DNA of 64,000 bases from Chersky-840 sp963764205 (GTDB lineage Bacteria; Actinomycetota; Acidimicrobiia; Acidimicrobiales; UBA8190). Each line of letters starts with the position of its first letter. Position 1 is the stretch's first letter. The DNA lies in the NCBI GenBank assembly GCA_963764205.1, contig CAVXRN010000002.1, positions 1,736,001 through 1,800,000 on the forward strand, given 5' to 3'. Below, in pieces: positions 42,389 through 50,386 of the stretch. The notes beneath the pieces were generated by a model. The model was given only the letters and a program-made list of their open reading frames with translations, was not told the origin of the DNA and did not search any database. The translations under genes and the position numbers were made by a program.

Positions 42389-43294
42389 ATGGCAGACGAC
42401 AAACTCGAACCGATCGCAATTCTCGGCATCGGCACCATGGGCCATGGGATGGCAGCGTCTGCTCTGCGCGCCCGGATCCCGACGACAGTTTGGAACCGCA
42501 ATCACGAGGCCACCCGTGACCTCGCCCAGCTAGGCGCAAACGTCGCCCAGACGGCTGCAGGCGCAGCGAGATCGGCCGCGATCGTCGTCACGATGGTGAC
42601 CGACGCCGACGCCGTCATCGCCATTGCCCGCGACGAAGGCGTGCTTACTGCGCTTAGCCCAGGTGCGATTCTGGTACAGATGAGTACCATCGGTGTGGCA
42701 GGAATCGAGCGGGTGGCAGCACTGGTAGCGGCGGAACGTCCCGATGTGATCATGCTCGACGCGCCGGTGTCGGGGAGCAAAGATCCGGCCGAGCACGGCC
42801 AACTGACCATCTTCGCGTCAGGGCCCGACGAGGTCAGAGCTCGAGTGACCCCTCTGTTCGATGCCCTGGGCCAGCGCACGGTCTGGGCCGGCAGCGCCGG
42901 GACCGGTACTCGGCTCAAGCTTGTAGCCAACACGTGGCTCGCCTTTGCGGCGGAAGCGGTGGCCTCGTCAGTGGCCCTCGCTCATGGCCTCGGGCTCGAT
43001 ACCGACAACGTCGTCGACGCCCTCGAAGGCAACCCTCTCGTGTCGCCGTGGCAGGAAGCCAAGCTGCAACGGATCGCCAAGCGTGATTTTTCGGCTCAAT
43101 TCGCGCTATCGCTCGCTCTCAAGGACGTACGCCTCGCAGAGCAGGCCGCCGACGACCGGCTCGGGACCCTTGCGTGCCTGGCGGAAGAGTGGCAGGAGGC
43201 TATCGATCTCGGCTTCGGCCACCAAGACGTGACCGTGGTGACGCGCACACTCGAAGAGAAATGGCGAGGGCCATTCGCGGCCCCCCGCGAATAG
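42389..43294 (+). CDS. NAD(P)-dependent beta-hydroxyacid dehydrogenase (3-hydroxyisobutyrate dehydrogenase family)
   Basis: A 301-residue enzyme: IAILGIGTMGHGMAASALRA (Rossmann GxGxMG), VVTMVTDADAV, MLDAPVSGSKDPAEHGQLTI (substrate-binding DAPVSG), TGTRLKLVANTWLA with the catalytic Lys, and FALSLALKDVRLAEQ at the C-terminus. The family oxidises beta-hydroxyacids or reduces succinic-semialdehyde-like substrates. AAGGAG 7-8 nt before the ATG at 42389 decides the start against an upstream in-frame ATG at 42302. It lies 34 nt before an aldo/keto reductase, so the two are probably one operon. Confidence 0.9.
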   Translation: MADDKLEPIAILGIGTMGHGMAASALRARIPTTVWNRNHEATRDLAQLGANVAQTAAGAARSAAIVVTMVTDADAVIAIARDEGVLTALSPGAILVQMSTIGVAGIERVAALVAAERPDVIMLDAPVSGSKDPAEHGQLTIFASGPDEVRARVTPLFDALGQRTVWAGSAGTGTRLKLVANTWLAFAAEAVASSVALAHGLGLDTDNVVDALEGNPLVSPWQEAKLQRIAKRDFSAQFALSLALKDVRLAEQAADDRLGTLACLAEEWQEAIDLGFGHQDVTVVTRTLEEKWRGPFAAPRE

Positions 43295-43328
43295 ATTCGT
43301 CTCCACTCAAGATGGAGCAACCGAGGAC

Positions 43329-44357
43329 ATGACCACCTACCTCCCCTTCGAAAACCGGTACAAGTCCATGACCTATCGCCGCTGCGGGCGTAGTGGCCTC
43401 CTTCTGCCCGCGGTGTCCCTAGGACTGTGGCAGAACTTCGGCGACGACCGGCCCATCGACATCCAACGAGCGATCGTGCGCCGAGCTTTCGACTTGGGTA
43501 TCACCCATTTCGACCTGGCCAATAACTACGGACCCCCGTACGGAAGCGCCGAAACGAATTTCGCACGCATCCTCCACGAGGACTTCCACCGACTCCGCGA
43601 TGAGCTCGTCATCTCCACCAAGGCGGGGTGGGACATGTGGCCGGGCCCCTACGGCGATCTCGGCTCCCGCAAATACCTCCTTGCCAGCCTCGACCAGAGC
43701 CTGCGACGCCTCGGCCTCGATTACGTCGACATCTTCTACCACCATCATTACGATCCTCATACCCCACTCGAGGAAACGCTTGGCGCCCTCCACTCTGCCG
43801 TGACCACGGGCAAAGCCCTCTACGTAGGAATCTCCTCCTACTCCGATGAGCGTACGTCCGAAGCTGTTGCCATCCTTCGCGAGCTCGGCACCCCGCTACT
43901 CATCCACCAACCGTCGTACTCGATGCTCAACCGCTGGATCGAAGACCGCCTTCTCGACGTTGTCGACAGAGACGGTGTCGGTTGCATCGCCTTCTCCGTA
44001 TTGGCCCAAGGGCTGCTCACTGACCGATACCTCGACGGCATCCCGCCGGGCTCGAGAGCTTCTCAGGACGGCTCACTCACTGGCAGCATGCTCAACGACG
44101 CCAACCTCGCCCGTATCCGGGCCCTGAACGACATCGCTCTGAGCCGAGGACAATCTCTCGCCCAAATGGCGATTGCCTGGGCATTGCGTGACTCGCGAGT
44201 CACGTCCGTGCTCATCGGTGCCAGTAGCGTCGACCAGCTCGAGCAGAACGTGGGCGCTCTCGATCGCATGGAATTCACGACCGACCAGCTGACGGCGATC
44301 GATCGCTACGCTGTCGACGGTGGCATCGACTTGTGGCGTATCCCGTCCACTTCCTAA
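43329..44357 (+). CDS. Aldo/keto reductase (YghZ/Gpr-like)
   Basis: A 342-residue NADPH-dependent TIM-barrel reductase. The tetrad is visible: Asp in THFDLANNYGPPYGSAE, Tyr in NNYG, Lys in ELVISTKAGWDMWPGPYGDL, His in VDIFYHHHYDPHTPLEETLG. GRSGLLLPAVSLGLWQNFGD and the M-Y-G-like loop (MWPGPYGDLGSRK) match the YghZ/L-glyceraldehyde-3-phosphate reductase group. It is the second gene of a pair with a hydroxyacid dehydrogenase, suggesting a short sugar or aldehyde degradation module. Its stop is followed by repeat copy A. Confidence 0.92.
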   Translation: MTTYLPFENRYKSMTYRRCGRSGLLLPAVSLGLWQNFGDDRPIDIQRAIVRRAFDLGITHFDLANNYGPPYGSAETNFARILHEDFHRLRDELVISTKAGWDMWPGPYGDLGSRKYLLASLDQSLRRLGLDYVDIFYHHHYDPHTPLEETLGALHSAVTTGKALYVGISSYSDERTSEAVAILRELGTPLLIHQPSYSMLNRWIEDRLLDVVDRDGVGCIAFSVLAQGLLTDRYLDGIPPGSRASQDGSLTGSMLNDANLARIRALNDIALSRGQSLAQMAIAWALRDSRVTSVLIGASSVDQLEQNVGALDRMEFTTDQLTAIDRYAVDGGIDLWRIPSTS

Positions 44358-44430
44358 GAGATACAGCGGCCGATCCTGTATCGATTCGACCGCCCGCGCC
44401 GAGGGGTAATCCCGCCGGGACGAAGGTAGG

Positions 44431-44646
44431 TCACGACCAAACTCTCATAAACCTGGCCCGGCAATCGGGGTTCAGGCCAGCGAGCAGTCCCAAGGTGGCA
44501 TCGTGCGAACACGCTTGTGCTGGTCGAAGGGCCACCGATCGTGGTCAGCCTACGAACACGGTTTTCGCGCCGGCAACGGGGCCGTGAGGTTATTCGTAGT
44601 CGGTCTGGACCGGCGAATACGAGTTGATCTAGAGCCGAGGGTCGAC
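44431..44646. repeat. Dispersed repeat, copy A (about 216 bp)
   Basis: Starts TCACGACCAAACTCTCATAA and ends with TTGATCTAGAGCCGAGGGTC-GAC. It shares its left half with copy B and its right half, to the last base, with copy C. The block GTGGCAT-GTGCGAACACG-x-T is the common core. The right end supplies the last five codons (VDPRL) and stop of the pnkp gene. Confidence 0.85.
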
Positions 44647-47169
44647 GGGCTCGCTCTCCAAGGCCAGGACACCGAAGACGCACTCGTGGACCCGGTACAG
44701 AGGCTCACCGGCGACGAAACGCTCCAGGGCCTCGATGCCAAGCGAGAATTCGCGAACCGCCAGTGAGCGCTTGTGCCCGAGACCACGGGCACGTAGGCGC
44801 GACAGGTGGCGCTCGGCCGTGTACTCGGGTCCGTAGATGATACGGAGGTACTCCCGTCCTCGAACCTTGATCCCGGGTTGCGCTAAGCCCTTGGAACCCC
44901 GGTGGACCACATCGACGGGCTTCACCACCATGCCCTCTCCTCCGGTGGCCGTCATCTCCTCCCACCAGGTCGTGGCCGCGTCGACGGATGCCTCGTCGCC
45001 GACCTCCACCGTGACGGCCTTGGTGGTCCGGAACGTCATCGGGTCAGTGGCGCTCAGCCGGCTGAGCACTTCGAGGTGCCACAAATGATCCCGCAGAGCA
45101 TGGACGGATCCCTCACCCGCCAGGATCTGGAAGGGGGCGAGCTTCAGGTCGTCCAGGGACTCCACCGGCCAGCAGTACTGGCCGTAAGCGGCTACGAAGC
45201 CCTCCACCATGTCGATGCGCTCGGACATGTCGACACCAAGGTCGCCCACGTCGACACCCCGGGCGGCCGCCAAGGCGACGACTATGGCCTCGTGCTGCAC
45301 AGCCCGACGAGCGGCCGCACCGACCGCCGCGTACTGCCGGCGGAGCAGCTCTTCGGCCTTGGCCGACCAGGGAAGCAGCTCGCAATCGAGCACGAGCCAG
45401 TCGGTGCCCAGCTCCTCCCAAAGTCCGGCCGACTCGATTCCGGCACGTACCTTGGCCAGGAAGGCGGCCTCGAGCTCGTCGTCGTTGAAGAAGGGCCTCC
45501 CCGTTCGAGTGAATACCACTCCCCCGGCTGGCCCCTCAATCCCGAAGCGTCGAGGGCCCACCGACTCGTCCCGGCAAGCCACGACGATGGCACGGGACCC
45601 CATGTGCTTCTCCTCGCACACGACGCGCTCGACGCCGGCAGCCCGAAATGCGGCGAAGGCCTCGTGGGGATGCTCAAGAAGTCCCTCGCGATCCGAGGTT
45701 GCGGTCGGGGACATCGTTGGGGGGAGATAGACGAGCCAGCGCGGATCGACGGCGAACCGGCTCATGACCTCAAGCGCGGCGATGGCGTTCTCCTCGCGCA
45801 CCGTCACAGTGCCTGACAAGCGCGCCTCGACGATGCGTTTACCCACCACGTCGTCGAGATCGAGGTCGCTGGGCTCGCGCACCTCTTCGGGTGCGGTATC
45901 TGGCACGAGCGGCTTTGACGGCTCGTAGTACATCTCATGCGCGGGAACCGAGACGAGCTCGCGCTCGGGGTAGCGCAGTGCGGTGAGCCTGCCACCAAAG
46001 ACGCACCCGGTGTCGATGCAAATGGTCCGGTTGAGCCACACCGCCTCGGGCACCGGTGTGTGGCCGTAGACGACCAGTGCGTCGCCCCGGTAGTCCTCGG
46101 CCCAGGGGTAGCGCACGGGCAGCCCGTACTCGTCGGTCTCCCCCGTGGTGTCGCCGTAGAGGGAGAACGAGCGCACCGCTCCGGAGGCGCGGCCGTGCAT
46201 GTTGGCGGGCAAGCCCGCGTGGGTGACCACGAGCTGTCCCTCGTCGAGGACGAAATGGCTGATCAGCCCGTCGATGAAGGTGGCCACCTGCTTCGAGAAC
46301 TCCGGCGGCTCGGCGGCCAGCTGCTCGAGGCTCTGGGCGAGCCCGTGGCTGGTTGTGACATTGCGGCCATTCAGGGCCCGAAGCAGCTTCACCTCGTGAT
46401 TGCCGGGGATGCACATCGCACTTCCCTCGGCCACCATCCCCATGACCAGCCGGAGCACCGCCGGGGTGGCGGGTCCTCTGTCCACCAGGTCACCGAGGAA
46501 GAGGGCCCGACGGCCGCCGGGGTGGCGGGCCGAGAACCCATCGGAGTCGATCTCGTAGCCGAGGGTGGTGAGCAGATCGGTGAGCTCGATGTGGCACCCG
46601 TGGATGTCACCGATGATGTCGAACGGGCCGTGGTCGTTGCGCCGATCGTTCCACAACGGTTCGCGCTCGAATGTCGCCGAGGCGATCTCCTCTTCGTCTT
46701 TCAGGTGGTAGACGCGGTGAAAGCCCTCGCGCCTTAGCCCCCGTTGTGAGCGGCGAAGCTGGGAGCGCTGGTTGCGCAGCACGTGGGACCCGAACTGGCG
46801 GTCCGCACGCGAGGCGTTACGGGCGGCACAGACCTCCTCGGGAACGTCCAACACGACGGCCACCGCCAACACATGGTTGGACTTGGCCAGGTTGATCAGG
46901 GAACGCCGAGCCTCGACCTGCACGTTGGTGGCGTCCACCACGGTCAGGCGTCCGGCCTCCAGGCGTCGACCGGTGATGTAGTGGAGCACGTCGAAGGCAG
47001 CATTGGTGGCTGACTGGTCGTTCTCGTCGTCCGAGACGAGTCCCCGACAGAAGTCGGAGGAAAGGACCTCGGTGGGAAGGAAGTGGCGGGCAGCGAACGT
47101 CGACTTGCCCGAGCCCGACACCCCGACAAGAGCCACGACACACAGCTCGGGGATCTTGATGGTGGTCAT
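44629..47169 (-). CDS. pnkp: Polynucleotide kinase-phosphatase (RNA-repair Pnkp)
   Basis: An 846-residue three-domain RNA-repair enzyme. Residues 10-170 form a polynucleotide 5'-kinase with the P-loop GVSGSGKST (Lys22). Residues about 180-410 are a metallophosphatase: GDIHGC at 187, GDLVDRG at 226, GNHE at 256, VTHAG at 315 and GHTP at 369. The rest is a ligase-like adenylyltransferase domain with KHMGSR (Lys521) in EEKHMGSR. It repairs tRNA or other RNA broken by ribotoxins, healing both ends and, with Hen1, sealing them. Its ATG overlaps the hen1 stop by 4 nt (ATGA), so both are made together. The C-terminus ends inside repeat copy A. Confidence 0.95.
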   Translation of the reverse strand: MTTIKIPELCVVALVGVSGSGKSTFAARHFLPTEVLSSDFCRGLVSDDENDQSATNAAFDVLHYITGRRLEAGRLTVVDATNVQVEARRSLINLAKSNHVLAVAVVLDVPEEVCAARNASRADRQFGSHVLRNQRSQLRRSQRGLRREGFHRVYHLKDEEEIASATFEREPLWNDRRNDHGPFDIIGDIHGCHIELTDLLTTLGYEIDSDGFSARHPGGRRALFLGDLVDRGPATPAVLRLVMGMVAEGSAMCIPGNHEVKLLRALNGRNVTTSHGLAQSLEQLAAEPPEFSKQVATFIDGLISHFVLDEGQLVVTHAGLPANMHGRASGAVRSFSLYGDTTGETDEYGLPVRYPWAEDYRGDALVVYGHTPVPEAVWLNRTICIDTGCVFGGRLTALRYPERELVSVPAHEMYYEPSKPLVPDTAPEEVREPSDLDLDDVVGKRIVEARLSGTVTVREENAIAALEVMSRFAVDPRWLVYLPPTMSPTATSDREGLLEHPHEAFAAFRAAGVERVVCEEKHMGSRAIVVACRDESVGPRRFGIEGPAGGVVFTRTGRPFFNDDELEAAFLAKVRAGIESAGLWEELGTDWLVLDCELLPWSAKAEELLRRQYAAVGAAARRAVQHEAIVVALAAARGVDVGDLGVDMSERIDMVEGFVAAYGQYCWPVESLDDLKLAPFQILAGEGSVHALRDHLWHLEVLSRLSATDPMTFRTTKAVTVEVGDEASVDAATTWWEEMTATGGEGMVVKPVDVVHRGSKGLAQPGIKVRGREYLRIIYGPEYTAERHLSRLRARGLGHKRSLAVREFSLGIEALERFVAGEPLYRVHECVFGVLALESEPVDPRL

Positions 47170-48566
47170 CGGCTGAACACCGCCATCTGGGTGGGACAGC
47201 CGACCTCGGGGTCCTCGCTACCGATTCCCGAAAGTGTCACCGAGTAACCGTGTCGCGAGGCCGCCCCATCGCACCATGCCGCGAATTCCGCTCTGGTCCA
47301 CTCAAAGCGGTGATCCCGGTGGCGGAGCTGACCGGCCGGCAGAGTTTCGAACCGGACGTTGTACTCGACGTTGGGTGTGGTGACGATGACCGTCGTCGGT
47401 CGGGCATGGGAGAAGATGGCGCGCTCGAAACTCCCGAGGCGCGAAGGGTCGAGGTGCTCGATCACTTCCACCACAGCGGCGGCGTCGAAACCAGCGAGCC
47501 GCCGGTCCCGGTAGGTGAGCGAGCCCTGGAGCAAGTCGATCCGAGCTCGCTGGCGAGGTGCCATGGTGTCGAGGTGGAGCCGTCGGGCACCTACTTCGAG
47601 AGCTCGGTAGGAGACATCGACCCCGACGACGCGCTCGACTCCCTGGACTTTCAACAGCTCGCGCACGAGCTTCCCCTGGCCGCAGCCGAGGTCGAGCACT
47701 CGGCGGGCGCCGCTGGCCACGATGGCTCCGAGGACGGCATCGGTGCGCTGCTCGTTCAGGCTGATGGGCTTCTCGACCGCCTCCTCCTCGGCATCGTGTT
47801 CGGCCTCGGACTCGTCGGGGTCTGTGACGTCGTCCTCCATAAGCCGGGCGAGTGCCTCCCGGGTGAGCTGGCGGTCGTGGCGCAGGTACCGCCGGGTGAT
47901 GAGCTCGCGCTCGGGGTGTGTGGACAGCCAGTCGCCCCCTCGGCGTAGCAACTTCTCGACCTCGTCGCGTCCCACCCAGTAGTGCTTGTCGTCGTCGAGG
48001 ACCGGGAGCAGAACAAACAGCTGCTCGAGGAGAGTCTTGAGCTTTATCGTGGCGGCGAGGGTCAGGTCCAGGTACCGACTATCTCCCCATGCCGGGAATC
48101 TCGGGTCGAGCGGTATGGGTTTGGCCCGTAGTGCGTAACCAAGTGGCTCGAAGAGGCGACGTACAACCTCCTCACCACCCCGACATGGCGTGACGGGTAA
48201 GTGAACTTCGAGGGCGATGGGCTGTTCGACCAGCTCAGGGCGCTCCTTGCTCCGCCCGGTCAGCGCGGTGGAAAACACCTTGCCCATCGCCACCGCCATA
48301 AAGGAGGAGGTGGCGTAGGGCCGGTCATTTACATACTGGGCGAGTGAGAAGTCGTTGCCCTTCGGGCCTCGGTGGTTGCGGACGAGCCCCACCGGGTCCA
48401 CGTCGACGAGGACGGCAACGGTGCAGCGGTCGTCGGTGGCCTCGGGGTACAGGACGTGGGCCACCCCAAATCCGAACTCAGCCGCGTAGTGGGCCGACGG
48501 GTTCTTGTGCAAGAGGTAGCCCAGATCTGTGGCAGGGCGGTGATCGGTCGAGATAGTGAGCAACAT
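47166..48566 (-). CDS. hen1: 3'-terminal RNA ribose 2'-O-methyltransferase Hen1
   Basis: The 466-residue protein has an N-terminal domain specific to bacterial Hen1 (LLTISTDHRPATDLGYLLHK ... SFMAVAMGKVFSTALTG) that helps activate Pnkp ligase. The C-terminal methyltransferase (about 260-466) has VLDLGCGQGKLVRELL and the Hen1 metal site: E and H in AVVEVIEHLDPSRLGSFERA, TTPNVEYNVRFE and LRHRDHRFEWTRAEF. It 2'-O-methylates the 3' end at a repaired break so that the toxin cannot cut again. The ATG at 48566 was chosen because the family starts with this L-L-T-I-S strand. It is the first gene of the hen1-pnkp operon. Confidence 0.94.
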   Translation of the reverse strand: MLLTISTDHRPATDLGYLLHKNPSAHYAAEFGFGVAHVLYPEATDDRCTVAVLVDVDPVGLVRNHRGPKGNDFSLAQYVNDRPYATSSFMAVAMGKVFSTALTGRSKERPELVEQPIALEVHLPVTPCRGGEEVVRRLFEPLGYALRAKPIPLDPRFPAWGDSRYLDLTLAATIKLKTLLEQLFVLLPVLDDDKHYWVGRDEVEKLLRRGGDWLSTHPERELITRRYLRHDRQLTREALARLMEDDVTDPDESEAEHDAEEEAVEKPISLNEQRTDAVLGAIVASGARRVLDLGCGQGKLVRELLKVQGVERVVGVDVSYRALEVGARRLHLDTMAPRQRARIDLLQGSLTYRDRRLAGFDAAAVVEVIEHLDPSRLGSFERAIFSHARPTTVIVTTPNVEYNVRFETLPAGQLRHRDHRFEWTRAEFAAWCDGAASRHGYSVTLSGIGSEDPEVGCPTQMAVFSR

Positions 48567-48668
48567 TTGGGAGTCTTGGTCAGGCCTCTCGAGAGCGTGC
48601 TGGGACCAGCAATCCTTGCACCCGGCCACGCGTCAACTGAACACCACGTCGGTCGGGCCTTGCCTGAC

Positions 48669-48714
48669 CCACCCCGACGGGAATCGATCCCGTGTCTGCA
48701 CCTTGAGAGGGTGG
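48669..48714 (-). pseudogene. 3' half of a tRNA-Glu(CTC) gene, putative attachment-site remnant
   Basis: On the minus strand the segment carries an anticodon arm (CACC, loop CTCTCAA, GGTG; anticodon CTC), a perfect 5-bp T arm (ACGGG, loop ATCGATT, CCCGT) and the 3' acceptor strand CGGGGTG with a discriminator G. No 5' acceptor strand or D arm is found upstream, so this is not a working tRNA. Such 3' fragments are left when integrases insert at tRNA 3' ends. It lies about 100 bp upstream of hen1. Confidence 0.65.
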
Positions 48715-49055
48715 CCGGACCTGTGCCTGAGTTCCCAGAAGTAGCCACTGACATGGGAGTTCGTTGCTCAGCTCTTTGCGTCATGTCGTGTCGTTTTCGA
48801 CCTCTGACGGACAAAGACGGACGAAGTTCTGCGTCCGGAGAACGGCCACCCTAGAAATCCCAGAAGGGATGCAGTGCCCTGGAGAACGTCAGCCGAGGAC
48901 GCCTTCGGGAGAACTCTCCCGCTGTCCTCACCATCGCCTTGTCTGGACGTGGACAGTGCCAGGCTGGGTACCTGGCATCGTTCAGGCTCTACCCGCTGCG
49001 AGCTTCAGACCCTGTGCTCAGGTCGCTCGGACCCCCTGCCGATGAACCCGATGCG

Positions 49056-49301
49056 ATGGGTGACTACACCGGACCAGAAAAACGCATCCTGCTGGCGGGG
49101 CTGCTCGGTGGTCGGGACCGAGACGAGGTGTGGTTCAAGTTCCCCGACGCCATCGAGACACTAAGTGAGCGAGGTCTTGTTCGGATCGGTCGAGAAGTCT
49201 TGGCCGACGGCTCCGCCTTCTCGTTCCCGTTGTGTCTCAGCCCCGTCGGGGTGCAAGAGGCCAAGAGGGTCCAGGTGATCGAGGCCGGTCAGCGGACCTG
49301 A
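49056..49301 (+). CDS. Small winged-helix-like hypothetical protein
   Basis: An 81-residue frame: GDYTGPEKRILLAGLLGGRD, FKFPDAIETLSERGLVRIGR and FPLCLSPVGVQEAKRVQVIE. The helix - helix - wing order (ILLAGLL ... AIETLSERGLV ... SPVGVQEAKR) resembles small winged-helix DNA-binding proteins. The start is uncertain and no clear ribosome site is seen. It overlaps the next leftward gene by 13 bp. Confidence 0.5.
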   Translation: MGDYTGPEKRILLAGLLGGRDRDEVWFKFPDAIETLSERGLVRIGREVLADGSAFSFPLCLSPVGVQEAKRVQVIEAGQRT

Positions 49302-49495
49302 CACGCGGACTCCCGCCTGACCCAACGATGAGTGCCATCGGACGTGGGGACCGGTTCCAGTCCCTCCTCCTGAGCCAACCTCGCCGCCATGTCCTGGTCG
49401 CCGACCAGATGTTCACGCGCGCCTTGGTCGTTGGTGACCAGGAGGTAGTTCCCGTGCCGATGCCAGAGCACCGCTGAGACTCCCCCCGTAGCCAC
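49289..49495 (-). CDS. Small hypothetical protein
   Basis: A 68-residue protein, ATGGVSAVLWHRHGNYLLVT ... NDQGAREHLVGDQDMAARLA ... DGTHRWVRRES. Strand-forming and helical segments alternate plausibly (NYLLVTNDQG, DMAARLAQEEGLEPV). No family recognised. It converges on the preceding gene. Confidence 0.5.
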   Translation of the reverse strand: MATGGVSAVLWHRHGNYLLVTNDQGAREHLVGDQDMAARLAQEEGLEPVPTSDGTHRWVRRESACQVR

Positions 49496-49577
49496 ATCGC
49501 CAACCTACATGGAGGGTGTGTCGAGAGCTAAAGAGCCGGCTCACGGCGCATCCGGTGTTTTGGCTCGCCGATGGCGT

Positions 49578-49751
49578 CTACCCGTCGTCTGCCAACCGCC
49601 GAAGTTCCCGCTTCAGCGCTCTGAGCCGCCTCTCGACCTCCTGAAGCTCGGCCAGCAGCCTCATGGCCTCCTCCCGGGTCATGGCATCTGATTGGGGGTT
49701 GGCCATCGCGATACTGCGCCGCCAGGATTCCAGTTCCGACCCTCGGTCCAC
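49578..49751 (-). CDS. Small coiled-coil protein under a LexA-type box
   Basis: The GTG at 49751 gives a 57-residue protein: VDRGSELESWRRSIAMANPQ, then TREEAMRLLAELQEVERRLR and ALKRELRRLADDG. The second half is a strongly charged coiled coil. The first 20 residues match the gene at 39808. CGAACATACGTTCG lies 6 bp upstream of the start and overlaps a TATGTT -10-like box, so expression should be DNA-damage inducible and leaderless. A later ATG at 49706 would remove the conserved part. Function unknown; a small SOS-induced regulator is possible. Confidence 0.55.
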   Translation of the reverse strand: MDRGSELESWRRSIAMANPQSDAMTREEAMRLLAELQEVERRLRALKRELRRLADDG

Positions 49752-49757
49752 GGAGTA

Positions 49758-49771
49758 CGAACATACGTTCG
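49758..49771 (-). promoter_or_regulatory. Candidate LexA (SOS) box
   Basis: CGAACATACGTTCG has perfect outer arms (CGAAC / GTTCG) and fits the classical Gram-positive LexA consensus. It ends 6 bp from the GTG at 49751, the same spacing as at 39788-39801. Confidence 0.65.
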
Positions 49772-50386
49772 CCCAAGGCGATCGCGCAAGGGGGCCTGTT
49801 GTGGTGTCCCGGGTGAAGCTGTCCAGGTGAGTCGTCGGGGCCGGATCGGCCTTCATCGGGGACGCCTACGCCGTAGGCGCCCCATCTCGGAGCCACACCT
49901 AAGGCATCGCCCACCGTGACGGAAGGCTGCCCCCTCAGCAGTCGAGGAACCACTTCTCACGACGGGCGGGAGCAATGTAACGGATCGGGTGGCTCCAGCG
50001 ATCAGACGTGGGCTGGCCCGACCACCGGCACGCGTGGTCGTCGTCATCCCAGGGGTGTAGCGACGTGGCGCAGGGACCTGCTGGTCCCTGCGCCACAGTC
50101 GCGTTCGGATGCCCAACACCACCCGCGTGCCCAAGGACTCTGGAGCGACATCGGTCAGGGCATGCCGTGAATCGTGGCCGTCGCCGAGACACGCCCGCTC
50201 GCGGCGTCAGAGGTCGGTTGCCGGGGTGCAGGTACCCTTCGAACGCACCCGCTGGGTGGGCAAGCGCCCGAGCGTCGAGCCCATCAGGATCGGTTACCTG
50301 TGCAGCTCCGGTGAGAGTATTGGTGCCGTGGGGGTCCTCTCCGATGACGGAGGGGCAGGTTCGCCGAACCATGAGAGGAAACGCGC
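49772..50386. other. 600-bp intergenic region with hairpins
   Basis: It contains a 15-bp palindrome GCCTACGCCGTAGGC at 49864-49878 and the long hairpin at 50065-50096. A minus-strand frame ending near 49937 encodes WDDDDHACRWSGQPTSDRWS, which looks protein-like but lacks a clear start. AGAGG near 50374 is the ribosome site of the P450 gene. Confidence 0.4.
50065..50096. repeat. Perfect 14-bp hairpin
   Basis: Arms at 50065-50078 and 50083-50096 are perfectly complementary with a 4-nt loop TGCT. There is no T-run on either side. It may act as a terminator, an mRNA processing signal or the end of a small mobile element. Confidence 0.7.
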
